From positions 62,001 to 126,000 of the forward strand of contig NZ_JAHFZZ010000007.1 in the NCBI RefSeq assembly GCF_018603905.1: a stretch of 64,000 bases of DNA, read 5' to 3'. The stretch comes from Nonomuraea sp. NEAU-A123. Lineage in GTDB: Bacteria; Actinomycetota; Actinomycetes; Streptosporangiales; Streptosporangiaceae. Shown in pieces: positions 1 to 10,435 of this stretch (within the stretch, counting starts at the first letter, position 1; each line of letters starts with the position of its first letter). The position numbers and the translations under genes are program-made. The notes below the pieces were generated by a model. It made no database searches. It was not told where the DNA came from and saw nothing but the letters and a program-made list of their open reading frames with translations.

Positions 1-192
1 GATGATGTCGGCGATCGCGTGGTCGCGCAGCCGTTCGCCCGCGGCGGTCTGGTGCAGCCGCAGTCGTTCCGTGAACCTCGGCGAAGCGCTGACCAGCGTC
101 ACCTTGCCGCCGTGGCGGCGGGTCCTGGTGGCGGTCCTGATCGCGGCCGCGATGCCCGTGTAGCCGGCGCCCAGTATCAGGATGTTCGTCAT
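1..192 (-). CDS. NAD(P)/FAD-dependent oxidoreductase, N-terminal part (runs off window)
   Basis: The ATG at 192 opens a frame that continues past base 1, giving the first 64 residues. It begins MTNILILGAGYTGIAAAI, a Rossmann dinucleotide-binding beta-alpha-beta unit with GxGxxG (residues 8-13), then a second strand (KVTLVSASPRF) typical of type-II NADH dehydrogenase-like flavoproteins that bind FAD at the N terminus. The following ERLRLHQTAAG segment is also usual for that group. Only the FAD-binding start is visible, so substrate and membrane association cannot be judged. It lies on the same strand as tyrA and 77 bases beyond its stop. Confidence 0.75.
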   Translation of the reverse strand, partial: MTNILILGAGYTGIAAAIRTATRTRRHGGKVTLVSASPRFTERLRLHQTAAGERLRDHAIADII

Positions 193-269
193 GTCCCTGT
201 CTCCTCGCGATTCCGGGTGGATTCCGTACTGAAGACGGAGCGAGAAGCCAAGGACGTGACATCGGCCGG

Positions 270-1367
270 TTAGGGGACCTGCCAGCCGCGTTCGTGCAGG
301 GCCTTGGTGAGCACGGCCGCCGCGTCGGGCTGGACGGAGACCTCGGCGATGCCCAGGGGCAGGCCCGGAGCGTGCTCCAGGCGTACGTCCTCGACGTTCA
401 CGCCGACCTCGTCGCAGATCTGGAAGAGCCTGGCCAGCTGGCCTGGGCGGTCACCGACGACGACCTGGACCACGACGTACGCGGGCGCGGGACCGCCGTG
501 CTTGCCGGGGATGCGGCCGTGACCGGCCACGCCGCGCTTGAGCAACTGGGTGAGCTCCTGCGTGGCGGTGCCGTCGCCGTCGGCCAGCGCGCGGAGCGCC
601 GTCGCGGCCTCGGACAGGTCGCGGGAGACGGCCTCCAGCACCTCGGCCACCGGGGTCGCGTTGCCCGACAGGATGCCGAGCCAGAGGCCCGGGTCGCTGC
701 CCGCGATCCTGGTGACGTCGCGTATCCCCTGCCCGGCCAGGCCGAGCGCGATGTCGGACGCGTCCGACAGCCGGGCGGCGACGGCGGACGCGGCGACGTG
801 CGGCGCGTGCGAGACGACGGCCACGGCCTGGTCGTGCTCGGCGGCGTCCACCTCGATGGGGTTGCCGCCGCAGAGCTCTACTAGCTGGTGTACGGCCGCC
901 CGGGCCTCCGGCGTGGCGTCGGGGGTGGGACAGAGCGCCCACGGACGGCCCAGGAACAGGTCGGCCCTGGCGGCTCCGGGGCCCGACTTCTCACGTCCGG
1001 CCAGCGGGTGGGAGGCGACGTAGGTGGACAGGTCGCAGCCGAGCTGACCGGCCCGCTCGATGGGCTCCACCTTGACGCTGGCCACGTCGGTGTAGAACGT
1101 GGCGGTGCCGTTACGCTGGAGGGTCAGCAGTTCGCTGGCCACGTGCGCGGGCGGCACCGCGATCACCGCGAGATCGATCGTCTCGGCCGGGGTGCCGGTT
1201 TCGGGGTGCCATTCCTCGCCCGCGCCGAGCTCCCGGGCCAGCCGTACCGCTCCCTGGTCGTGGTCGGCGAGCAGCACGCGCACTCCGCGCTGGCGGAGGG
1301 CCAGCGCCATGGAGGTGCCGATGAGACCGGTGCCGACTACCAGCACGGTGCGGAGTTCGGAGGCCAT
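270..1367 (-). CDS. tyrA: Prephenate dehydrogenase
   Basis: Converts prephenate to 4-hydroxyphenylpyruvate in tyrosine synthesis, using NAD(P). The 365-residue protein starts with a Rossmann fold (VVGTGLIGTS, residues 11-19) and ends with an ACT domain (about residues 290-360, containing VVGDRPGQLARLFQI), the usual site of aromatic amino acid feedback control. Length fits actinobacterial TyrA. It is 56 bases downstream of aroH on the same strand; since chorismate mutase makes its substrate, the two form a short pathway unit. Start ATG at 1367. In many actinomycetes cmk follows tyrA; here an unrelated oxidoreductase does. Confidence 0.95.
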   Translation of the reverse strand: MASELRTVLVVGTGLIGTSMALALRQRGVRVLLADHDQGAVRLARELGAGEEWHPETGTPAETIDLAVIAVPPAHVASELLTLQRNGTATFYTDVASVKVEPIERAGQLGCDLSTYVASHPLAGREKSGPGAARADLFLGRPWALCPTPDATPEARAAVHQLVELCGGNPIEVDAAEHDQAVAVVSHAPHVAASAVAARLSDASDIALGLAGQGIRDVTRIAGSDPGLWLGILSGNATPVAEVLEAVSRDLSEAATALRALADGDGTATQELTQLLKRGVAGHGRIPGKHGGPAPAYVVVQVVVGDRPGQLARLFQICDEVGVNVEDVRLEHAPGLPLGIAEVSVQPDAAAVLTKALHERGWQVP

Positions 1368-1423
1368 GTAAATGTCCTGATTTATCGGGCGTTGGAGAAG
1401 CTCGGTCGGGTGGAACTGGTCGT

Positions 1424-1783
1424 CTACTGAGCGATGTCCTGGCGGAGCGCGACGGCGCCGCGCAGGTAGACGTGCTGGATCTCGGAACGCGGCCGGTCGG
1501 TCTCGACGTGGGCCATCAGGCGTACCACCCGGGGCAGCGCGCCCGGCACGTCGATCTCGGTGCAGCAGATCAGCGGCACGTCGTGGAAGCCCAGCTTCCG
1601 TGCCGCCAGCGCCGGGAACTCCGCCGTCAGATCGGGTGACGCCGTGAACAGCACGCTGATCACATCGTCGGTGGTCAGCCGGTTGCGCTCCATCAGCTCG
1701 CTGACCAGCTCCGTGGTCGCTTCGATGATCGCCCCACGGTCGTTGGCGTCCACCTGTGTCGCCCCGCGGATCGCCCGCACCAT
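1424..1783 (-). CDS. aroH: Monofunctional chorismate mutase, AroH class
   Basis: Rearranges chorismate to prephenate, feeding TyrA next door. The 119-residue protein has the trimeric AroH hallmarks: MVRAIRGATQV at the N terminus with the active-site arginine, and CTEIDVPGALPRVVRLM with the conserved glutamate and second arginine. The start is set at ATG 1783 because GAGGGG lies 9 bases upstream and the AroH fold begins exactly there; an in-frame start at 1831 would add 16 residues encoded by the upstream hairpin and is unlikely. Confidence 0.93.
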   Translation of the reverse strand: MVRAIRGATQVDANDRGAIIEATTELVSELMERNRLTTDDVISVLFTASPDLTAEFPALAARKLGFHDVPLICCTEIDVPGALPRVVRLMAHVETDRPRSEIQHVYLRGAVALRQDIAQ

Positions 1784-1810
1784 GTGATCCGTCCCCTCAT
1801 ATAGCGGTGA

Positions 1811-1836
1811 AGCCCGTGCGGAGGTTCGCACGGGCT
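1811..1836 (-). terminator. Hairpin between rluB and aroH
   Basis: AGCCCGTGCG (1811-1820) and CGCACGGGCT (1827-1836) pair perfectly over 10 bp around a 6-base loop. It lies 18 bases after the rluB stop and ends just before the aroH ribosome site. There is no U-tract on the minus-strand RNA, so it may be a weak terminator, an RNA-stability element or an attenuator rather than a full intrinsic terminator. Confidence 0.55.
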
Positions 1837-1853
1837 CCTGCGTTCCCGCCAGG

Positions 1854-4106
1854 TTACAGCTTCACGGCCGCGTAAAGCTCGCCGACCTCGTGCAGGGACA
1901 GCGCCCTGACGGTGCCTGCCTTGGTACGGCCCAGCTTGACCGGCCCGAACTCGATCCTGGCCAGGTCGATAACTCGATGACCCGCCTCCTCCAGCATCCG
2001 CCGGACGACGTGGTTACGGCCTTCGTGCAGGACGATCTCGACCAGCGCCTGCTGGCCGTGCTCCTGCACGATCGCGAAGGAGTCGGCCTTGGCGAGGCCG
2101 TCCTCGAGCTCGATGCCCTGCTTGAGCCGGCGGCTCAGATCACGCGGGATCGGCCCGGGAACCTTCGCCCAGTACTTCTTCTGCACCCCGTAACTCGGGT
2201 GAGTCAGCCGGTTGGCCAGCTCGCCGTCATTGGTGAGCAGCAGCAACCCCTCGGTCTCGGTGTCGAGCCGGCCCACGTGGAACAGCCGCGGCGCGAGCTC
2301 CTCCACATAGTCGGCCAGGCACGGGCGGCCCTGCGGGTCGTCCATGGTGGACACGACGCCGATGGGCTTGTTCAGGGCGTAGTAGACCAGGTCGGGGGCG
2401 GTTGGGATGCGCTTGCCGTCCACGTGGATGACCTGCGCGGCGGGGTCGACCTTGGCCCCGAACCTCCGTACGACCTGCCCGTTCACCGTGACGCGACCAT
2501 CACCGATCATCTCCTCGCAGGCGCGACGGCTGGCGACGCCCGCCTGGGCGAGCACCTTCTGCAGCCGTACGCCGCCGGGGACCTCGGTGGTGTCGCGCTC
2601 GTCGGTGTAGCCCTCGGGGTAGAAGTTGCGATCCCGCATGGGCTGGCGAGCGGTCTTGAACCTGTCGCGCGGTGCGGCGCTGCCCGCCCCGTCACGCCTG
2701 CCGGAGGTGCGGCCGCCGATGGTCTGAACGTCGTCGCGCCTCGGGGTACGGCTCGGACGGCCGTCCTCGCGTCGCGAGCCGGCGTCGTCACGCCGTCCGA
2801 AGCGGGCTCTGGTGGACTCTCCGCGGCCGTAGCCGGTCCGCGTGGGCTCGCTACGGGGGCCGCCTTCCCTGCGACCACCACGGTCGGCCCGGAAACCGCC
2901 ACGGTCGTCACGACGCTCGGGACGGAAGCCGCCACGGTCGTCAGTGCGCTCGGGACGGAAACCGCCGCGATCGTCACTCCGGTCGGGGCGGAAGCCGCCA
3001 CGGTCGTCAGTGCGCTCGGGACGGAAACCGCCGCGATCGTCACTCCGGTCGGGGCGGAAGCCGCCGCGGTCGTCAGTGCGGTTGGTACGGAAGCCGTCAC
3101 GGCGATCCGTCTGGGATCCGCCACGGTCGTCGCGGCGCTGGGGACGGAAGCCGTCACGGGCGCCGCCCGCCCGGGAGGCGGAGCCGCCACGGTCGTCACT
3201 GCGGTTGGTACGGAAGCCGCCACGGTCGTCACGGCGGTCCGACTGGAAGCCGCCACGGTCGGTACGGAAACCACCGCGGTCATCACGACGCTCGGGACGG
3301 AAACCGCCACGGTCGTCACTGCGGTCGGAACGGAAACCGCCACGGTCGTCGCTCCGGTCGGAACGGAAACCGCCGCGATCATCACTGCGCTGGGGACGGT
3401 AGCTGTCACGGGCGCCCTGCTCGCGGGGGCCGGAGCCAGCGCGGTCACGGGGGCCGGAACCGCTGCGCTCGCGGGGGCCGGAGCCAGCGCGGTCGCGAGG
3501 GCCCGAGCCAGTGCGGTCGCGGGGGCCGGAGCCGGTGCGGTCGGAGCGGTATCCGCCACGGTCGCCCCCGGAGGACGAGCCATAGCCGCCGCCACCCTCG
3601 CCCCGGGACGACGCGCCATAGCCACGGTCGCCGCGCGGCTGCGCGCCGTATCCGCCTCGGTCACCGCGGGACTGCGTGTAGCCGCCACGGTCGTCGCGGG
3701 GCCGCGTGCCGTAGCCGCCGCGGTCGCTTCTGGGCGCCGAACGGTCGTCGTCGCGGGAGGACGTACCGTCGTAGCCGCCCCGGTCGCCCGTGGAGCCGGA
3801 ACGGTCGCGGGTGTCGCCGGAGTCCGGCCTGCCGTACCGGGCGCGGGAACCGCCACGGTCGGCGCGGAGCGAGTCGCGGCCGGAGCCCAGCTCGCTTCCG
3901 GAGTCGCGGCTGCCGCCGCGGTCACTGTCGTCGCGGCGCGGTCCGCCGCGGGAATCGTCTCGGTGGGAACCGCCACGGAACCCCTCACGGCGGGGACCGC
4001 CGCGCGAGTCGTCCGAACGGAAGGCGGGACGGCCGCTACGGCTTGCGCCGCCGGTGCGTCCACGACCGCGTCCATCACCGGACGGGGTGCTGCGCCTGTT
4101 GTTCAC
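1854..4106 (-). CDS. rluB: RluB-type 23S rRNA pseudouridine synthase with long RGG-like N-terminal extension
   Basis: The C-terminal 238 residues are a standard RsuA/RluB enzyme: S4 RNA-binding domain (about 513-560, VRLQKVLAQAGVASRRACEE), then the catalytic motif HVGRLDTETEGLLLLTNDGE with nucleophile Asp615. The family modifies uridine in 23S rRNA helix 80-92 regions. The N-terminal 500 or so residues are disordered and almost only R, D, G, S, F and P, with about 15 units of a ten-residue repeat (R-S/T-DDRGGFR-P/T) between about residues 230 and 410. GTG start at 4106 overlaps the scpB stop as GTGA, so the two are coupled. Extensions exist in actinobacterial RluB proteins, but this one is longer than the enzyme itself. 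Confidence 0.9.
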   Translation of the reverse strand: MNNRRSTPSGDGRGRGRTGGASRSGRPAFRSDDSRGGPRREGFRGGSHRDDSRGGPRRDDSDRGGSRDSGSELGSGRDSLRADRGGSRARYGRPDSGDTRDRSGSTGDRGGYDGTSSRDDDRSAPRSDRGGYGTRPRDDRGGYTQSRGDRGGYGAQPRGDRGYGASSRGEGGGGYGSSSGGDRGGYRSDRTGSGPRDRTGSGPRDRAGSGPRERSGSGPRDRAGSGPREQGARDSYRPQRSDDRGGFRSDRSDDRGGFRSDRSDDRGGFRPERRDDRGGFRTDRGGFQSDRRDDRGGFRTNRSDDRGGSASRAGGARDGFRPQRRDDRGGSQTDRRDGFRTNRTDDRGGFRPDRSDDRGGFRPERTDDRGGFRPDRSDDRGGFRPERTDDRGGFRPERRDDRGGFRADRGGRREGGPRSEPTRTGYGRGESTRARFGRRDDAGSRREDGRPSRTPRRDDVQTIGGRTSGRRDGAGSAAPRDRFKTARQPMRDRNFYPEGYTDERDTTEVPGGVRLQKVLAQAGVASRRACEEMIGDGRVTVNGQVVRRFGAKVDPAAQVIHVDGKRIPTAPDLVYYALNKPIGVVSTMDDPQGRPCLADYVEELAPRLFHVGRLDTETEGLLLLTNDGELANRLTHPSYGVQKKYWAKVPGPIPRDLSRRLKQGIELEDGLAKADSFAIVQEHGQQALVEIVLHEGRNHVVRRMLEEAGHRVIDLARIEFGPVKLGRTKAGTVRALSLHEVGELYAAVKL

Positions 4107-5269
4107 TTTGTATTCTCCTCGAGGTTTTCCACGTCGTCGGGGAGGAAGGGGGCGAGCTCGGGGAGTTCGCCGATGTCCTTCAGTCCCAGGCGTTCAAGGA
4201 AGTATGAGCTTGTCCGGTAGAGCATTGCTTGGCTCTCCGGGTCGGTGCCGGCCTCTTCGACCAGCCCCCTGGCGACGAGCGTCCGCATGACGCCGTCGCT
4301 GTTGACGCCGCGAACCGCGGCGACACGTGCACGGCTCACCGGTTGCCGGTAAGCCACGACCGCGAGTGTTTCCAGCGCGGCCTGGGTGAGCCGGGTCTGC
4401 TGGCCGTCGCGTACGAACCGCTCGACCAGCGCGGCACAGTCGGCTCGCGTGTAGAACCGCCAACCGCCTGCGACTTCCCTGAGATCGAAACCCCGTCCGG
4501 CTTGGGTGTATTCCGCAGACAGGGCCCGAAGTGTGGTGGTCACCTCATGGGTGGGCCGTTCGAGCACCTGCGCCAGGGTCACTTCGGGAACGGGTTCGTC
4601 CACGACCAAAAGGATGGCTTCAAGCGCCGCCGCAAGCGCGGGACCGCTCTCAGCGGGTTCACCGGGCACGCCCGAGCTGGGCTGCTCGGCCGCATCTGCG
4701 CTGGGCTCCTCGGACGCGCGTGTTGCGCCGCGCTCCGCCGTACCACCACCCACCGCACCGGCGCCAGAAGATCCCACCGCGGACCGACCGAGGAAAGATG
4801 CCCCGCCCGGCTCGGGAGACCCGCCCGCAATGGGCTGCTCGGAAGACGCGCCCTCCGGACGGACAGCCGCGCCCCCAGGGGGCGTCACCGCTTCGAAGCT
4901 GGCGGCCCGAACCGGCTCTGGCACCGCGATCTGGGGGGCATCGGCCGTATCCGGCTCCGCGTCATGGAGACCGTCGGCCACACCCGACTCGGGCGCCAGA
5001 TCCTGCGGACCGTCGGCCGCATCCGGCTCAGGCGCCAGGTCCCGGAGATCGTCGGCCGCATCCGGCTCAGGCGACATACCCAGCAGGCCATCGTCCGACT
5101 CAGACGCCACACCCGCCAGACCATCGTCCGGCTCAGGCGACACGTCCTCCGACTCATCTTCGGCGGGCGTGTCCGAGGTGCTCTGGGTGGCGAGGGAGCC
5201 CGGGAGGGTCATCCAGGCGGGCAATGGGGCGGATTCGGGCGGCGGGTTGTCGTCCAAGCGGTCAGTCAT
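4103..5269 (-). CDS. scpB: Segregation and condensation protein B
   Basis: Kleisin-associated winged-helix subunit of the SMC-ScpAB condensin that compacts and segregates the chromosome. The core occupies residues 212-388 (LAAALEAILLVVDEP through LGLKDIGELPELAPFLP) and holds the two winged-helix domains. The first 211 residues are an acidic, proline-rich tail with imperfect PEPDAADGL-type repeats in its first half, predicted disordered. ATG at 5269 overlaps the scpA stop by 8 bases; the stop overlaps rluB. Tails of this kind are common in actinobacterial ScpB but variable in sequence. Confidence 0.93.
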   Translation of the reverse strand: MTDRLDDNPPPESAPLPAWMTLPGSLATQSTSDTPAEDESEDVSPEPDDGLAGVASESDDGLLGMSPEPDAADDLRDLAPEPDAADGPQDLAPESGVADGLHDAEPDTADAPQIAVPEPVRAASFEAVTPPGGAAVRPEGASSEQPIAGGSPEPGGASFLGRSAVGSSGAGAVGGGTAERGATRASEEPSADAAEQPSSGVPGEPAESGPALAAALEAILLVVDEPVPEVTLAQVLERPTHEVTTTLRALSAEYTQAGRGFDLREVAGGWRFYTRADCAALVERFVRDGQQTRLTQAALETLAVVAYRQPVSRARVAAVRGVNSDGVMRTLVARGLVEEAGTDPESQAMLYRTSSYFLERLGLKDIGELPELAPFLPDDVENLEENTK

Positions 5270-6077
5270 CAGCCGTCTTCTCCGCGCTCTCCTCGTAGTC
5301 GTCCCCCACCGCGACGTCCCCGTCGTCCGAGCCGGTCCAGGTCACGTGCAGGTCGCCCAGGGCTTCGACCTGTTCGAAGGTGACCGCGGACTCCCGGAAG
5401 AGCTCCAGCACAGCCAGGAAGCGGGCGATGACCTCGATGGTGCCGTCACAGTCGGCCACCAGGGCCCGGAACGTGGCCCGCCGCATCCGCCGCAGGTGCG
5501 CCACCAGGATAGCGGCTTGCTCCCGCACGCTGGCCAGCGGTTGGTAGATGTGCCCGACGCTGACCGTGGGCGGCAGCTTGGGGACGAAGGCGCGGGCGGC
5601 GATCCGGGCGAGGTCATCCGGGCTGATGCCGAGGATGAGCTGCGGGAGCAGGTTGGCGAACTGCGGCTCCATCGGCGCGGTGCGGGGGAAGCGCAGCGCC
5701 TCTTCGGCCATGCGGCCGGAGAAGACCTTCGCCACCTCCTTGTACGCCTTGTACTGCAGGAGCCTGGCGAACAGCAGGTCGCGGGCCTCCAGCAGGGCCA
5801 GGTCCTCTTCGTCCTCGACCTCGCCCGACGGCAGCAGGCGGGCGGCCTTGAGGTCCAGGAGCGTGGCCGCGACCAGCAGGAAGTGGCTGGTCAGGTCGAG
5901 GTCCCACTCGGGACCGCGGGCCCGGATGTAGGCGATGAACTCGTCGGTGACCTTGGACAGCGAAATCTCGGTGATGTCGAGCTTGTGCTTGGAGATCAGG
6001 CCGAGGAGCAGGTCGAAGGGCCCCTCGAAGACGTCCAGGTGAACCCTGAACCCCTGTGGCTCTGCCTCCTCCGTCAC
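5262..6077 (-). CDS. scpA: Segregation and condensation protein A (kleisin)
   Basis: Kleisin subunit bridging SMC heads in condensin. The N-terminal domain shows FRVHLDVFEGPFDLLLGLISKHKLDI, the ScpA signature, followed by the helical linker and a C-terminal winged helix (about 195-255, RATFRALVADCDGTIEVIARFLAVLELF). GTG at 6077 is chosen because it overlaps the parA stop as GTGA; a TTG at 6104 would add nine residues lying inside parA. 271 residues, normal for the family. Translationally coupled to parA and scpB. Confidence 0.94.
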   Translation of the reverse strand: MTEEAEPQGFRVHLDVFEGPFDLLLGLISKHKLDITEISLSKVTDEFIAYIRARGPEWDLDLTSHFLLVAATLLDLKAARLLPSGEVEDEEDLALLEARDLLFARLLQYKAYKEVAKVFSGRMAEEALRFPRTAPMEPQFANLLPQLILGISPDDLARIAARAFVPKLPPTVSVGHIYQPLASVREQAAILVAHLRRMRRATFRALVADCDGTIEVIARFLAVLELFRESAVTFEQVEALGDLHVTWTGSDDGDVAVGDDYEESAEKTADD

Positions 6078-7015
6078 CTGGCCATTGTGGCAGGCGCCGG
6101 CCAACGGGACAGCACCTCTCTGGCCAGCTCACGGTAAGCGTTCGCACCCAGGGACGACGGGTCGAACGTGGTGATCGGCTCGCCGGCGACCGTGGCGTCG
6201 GGGAAGCGCACCGTGCGGTTGATCACGGTGTGGAACACCTTGTCGCCGAACGCCTCGACGACGCGGGCGAGCACCTCGCGGCCGTGCAGGGTGCGGGCGT
6301 CGTACATGGTGGCGAGCAGGCCCTCGATCTCGAGGTCCTCGTTGAGGCGTTCCTGCACCTTGGTGATGGTGTCCATGAGCAGGGCCACGCCGCGCAGCGC
6401 GAAGAACTCGCACTCCAGCGGCACCATGACGCCCTGCGCGCAGGTCAGCGCGTTGATCGTGAGCAGGCCAAGCGACGGCTGGCAGTCGATCAGGCAGACG
6501 TCGTAGTGCGGCAGCAGCGGCTTGATCACGCGGCCGAGCACCTGTTCGCGGGCGACCTCGGTGACGAGCTGGACCTCGGCGGCGGACAGGTCGATGTTGC
6601 TAGGCAGCAGGTCGAGGCCCTCGACGCCGGTCTCCAGCAGCACGTCCTCGGCGGTGACGTTGCGCTCCATCAGCAGGTTGTAGACCGTGAGGTCGAGCTG
6701 GAGCGGGTTGATGCCGAGGCCGACGGACAGCGCGCCCTGCGGGTCGAAGTCGACGAGGAGCACCTTGAGGCCGTATTCGACGAGCGCGGCGCCCAGGTTG
6801 ATGGTGGTGGTGGTCTTGCCGACCCCACCCTTCTGGTTGACCATCGCGACCACCCGCGCGGGCCCGTGGATCTCGGGCGCGACGGGTTCGGGGAACACCG
6901 GGCGGGGACGCCGGGTCGGACCCAGATTCACGCCCACGGAAGGCGTGTTGGTCTTCGTGTCACCCCAGGGGTTGTCGGGGGTCCCCGGGGTCGAACCGTT
7001 GGTCTTCACAGTCAC
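6074..7015 (-). CDS. parA: ParA-family ATPase (orphan chromosomal ParA next to scpAB)
   Basis: Deviant Walker A P-loop ATPase. Residues 55-70 read VAMVNQKGGVGKTTTT with the signature lysine (K62) and catalytic-site lysine K67; VLLVDFDPQGALSVGLG follows, and CLIDCQPSLGLL is the Walker B. About 50 residues of proline-rich tail precede the fold. There is no parB beside it, as is usual for the copy linked to scpAB in actinomycetes, so its role may be with condensin rather than parS partition (inference). GTG start at 7015 has GGGAGG 9-14 bases upstream. A perfect 12-bp palindrome, CCGTCCGGACGG, sits at 7049-7060 upstream. Confidence 0.92.
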   Translation of the reverse strand: MTVKTNGSTPGTPDNPWGDTKTNTPSVGVNLGPTRRPRPVFPEPVAPEIHGPARVVAMVNQKGGVGKTTTTINLGAALVEYGLKVLLVDFDPQGALSVGLGINPLQLDLTVYNLLMERNVTAEDVLLETGVEGLDLLPSNIDLSAAEVQLVTEVAREQVLGRVIKPLLPHYDVCLIDCQPSLGLLTINALTCAQGVMVPLECEFFALRGVALLMDTITKVQERLNEDLEIEGLLATMYDARTLHGREVLARVVEAFGDKVFHTVINRTVRFPDATVAGEPITTFDPSSLGANAYRELAREVLSRWPAPATMAR

Positions 7016-7048
7016 CAGCTCGAACCTCCCTGACGATCCCGAACCGGA

Positions 7049-7060
7049 CCGTCCGGACGG
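7049..7060. promoter_or_regulatory. 12-bp palindrome upstream of parA
   Basis: CCGTCCGGACGG is a perfect palindrome 34 bases upstream of the parA start, in the 116-base gap between xerD and parA. Position suits an operator for the parA-scpA-scpB-rluB run, but no regulator is known for it and GC-rich palindromes of this length do occur by chance. Confidence 0.3.
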
Positions 7061-7131
7061 ACACTATGGCGTCACCACTAAACGCGGCAAGGCGGCACGC
7101 CGAACTGCCGCACGTCGCAAAAGACTATAGA

Positions 7132-8037
7132 TCACTGCCGGGCACGGGGATGCGCGGCGGCGTATACCTCGCGGAGTTTGTCGACGGTGACCAGGGTGTA
7201 GACCTGCGTGGTCGTCACCGAGGCGTGGCCGAGCAACTCCTGGACCACCCTAACGTCGGCTCCGCCGTCAAGGAGGTGGGTTGCGAAGGAATGCCGGAGA
7301 ACGTGGGGAGATATCCCGGCGAGTCCGGCTCGTTCGGCGGCGGCCTGGAGCACTTCCCAGGCGCCCTGCCGGGTGAGCCGCCCGCCCCTGGCGTTGAGGA
7401 AGGCGGCGGGGGTGCCCCGGCCGTGGGCCACGAGGCCGGGCCGGGCCCTGACGAGGTAGGCGTCGAGCGCGGAGCGGGCGTAGCGGCCCAGGGGGACGAC
7501 GCGGGTACGGCTGCCCTTGCCGCGCAGCCGTACCTGCTCGGCCTCCAGGTCGTCCACGGCCAGGCCGACGGCTTCGGAGATGCGGGCGCCCGTGCCGTAC
7601 AGGACCTCCAACAGGGCCCGGTTGCGCAGGGTCAGGGGCGCGCCGTCGGGGCCGGAGGCGGCGATGAGCCGCTCGACCTCGTCGACGGTGATGGCCTTGG
7701 GCAGCCTGCGGAGCTGCCGCGGCGGTCGTACCTGGTGCGCCGGGTCGTGGGCCGTGACGCCCTCGCGCAGCGCGAAGCGGTGCAGGCCGCGGACGGCCGA
7801 CACCGCCCGCGCGGCCGAGCTGGCCACGAGGGCGGGGTGGTCGCAGTCGCCCTGACGCAGTGCGGCGAGGAAGTCGAGGACGTCGGCCTCGCCCACCTCG
7901 CCGAGCGTCACTCGCCCGCGTGACCGCAGGTGCTCGACGTAGCGGTGCAGGTCACGGCGGTAGGAGGCCAGCGTGTTGGCAGCCAGGCCCCGCTCCACCG
8001 TCAGGTGGGCGAGGTAGCTGGAGAGCACCGCCTCCAC
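7132..8037 (-). CDS. xerD: Site-specific tyrosine recombinase XerD
   Basis: Resolves chromosome dimers at dif. The 301-residue protein has an N-terminal SAM-like core-binding domain (1-100) and a catalytic domain with all expected residues: R152 (GTGARISE), K174, H245 and R248 (HVLRHSF), H271 (LLGHAS) and the nucleophile Y280. GTG start at 8037 with GGAAGGA seven bases upstream. Lies 15 bases downstream of the Nudix gene on the same strand and before parA/scpAB, the usual actinobacterial arrangement. Confidence 0.95.
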   Translation of the reverse strand: MEAVLSSYLAHLTVERGLAANTLASYRRDLHRYVEHLRSRGRVTLGEVGEADVLDFLAALRQGDCDHPALVASSAARAVSAVRGLHRFALREGVTAHDPAHQVRPPRQLRRLPKAITVDEVERLIAASGPDGAPLTLRNRALLEVLYGTGARISEAVGLAVDDLEAEQVRLRGKGSRTRVVPLGRYARSALDAYLVRARPGLVAHGRGTPAAFLNARGGRLTRQGAWEVLQAAAERAGLAGISPHVLRHSFATHLLDGGADVRVVQELLGHASVTTTQVYTLVTVDKLREVYAAAHPRARQ

Positions 8038-8052
8038 GAAGTGGTCCTTCCC

Positions 8053-8660
8053 TCATGCCTCCTTGGCGTCGGCAGGGCGCAACAGGGCGAAACCCTCGAC
8101 CGAAGCCGCATATGCGGCGAGGATACCGGCCACGGTCGGGGAATTGTGGATCATTCCCATGAGCGCCCTTTCGACCGCGTCGGTCAAGGGCACCCACTCG
8201 ATCGGCATGTCGATCTCCTCGTGCTCGTGAACGAAGCCGTTCTCGTCGTCGGGGATCTTCGACAGGCCGCGGGCCAGGAACACCCGGATCCGCTCGTTGG
8301 ACATGCCGGGCGAGGTGTAGAGGTCGACCAGCGTGTGCCAGGTCTCGGCCCGGTAGCCCGCCTCCTCGGCCAGCTCCCGCGCGGCACCGGTGACCAGCGG
8401 TTCGCCTTCGACGTCGCGCAGCCCGGCGGGCAGCTCCCAGAGCAACTGACGGGTCGGGTGGCGGTACTGGCGGATGAGCAGGACCCGGTCCTGCTCGTCG
8501 AGCGCGAGGACGGCGACCGAGCCGGGATGCACGACGTAGTCGCGGTCGGCGACCGTGTCTTTCGGCATGCGGACGGTGTCGGTGACCACGTGGACCACCC
8601 GGCCCTCGAAGCGGTCCTTGGACTCGACGACGTCCCACGCCTCGGGCGTGTCTTCCACCC

Positions 8661-8664
<4 letters not shown>
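8053..8664 (-). CDS. Nudix hydrolase, ADP-ribose pyrophosphatase type
   Basis: Predicted to hydrolyse ADP-ribose to AMP and ribose 5-phosphate. 203 residues with an ADPRase-style Nudix box: LWELPAGLRDVEGEPLVTGA then ARELAEEAGYRAE, carrying the REL-EE metal-binding core. The proline-rich SPGMSNERIRVFLARGL loop that follows is usual in ADPRases. GTG at 8664 overlaps the pyrG stop as GTGA, so translation is coupled to CTP synthase. The pyrG-nudix-xerD order is conserved in actinomycetes. Confidence 0.9.
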
Positions 8665-10364
<1,700 letters not shown>

Positions 10365-10435
10365 GGGCTCTCAGGATATCAAACAACGCCCCCGACATGC
10401 CCGAACGGCATGACCTAGCGGTAACTTTGGGCCCT

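Noticed and set aside
1890..4220. Long plus-strand frame with Val/Ala/Thr repeats opposite rluB
   Set aside because: It is the antisense of the RGG-repeat coding region; its repeats mirror DDRGGFR units and it has no family features, while the minus frame has a recognised enzyme.
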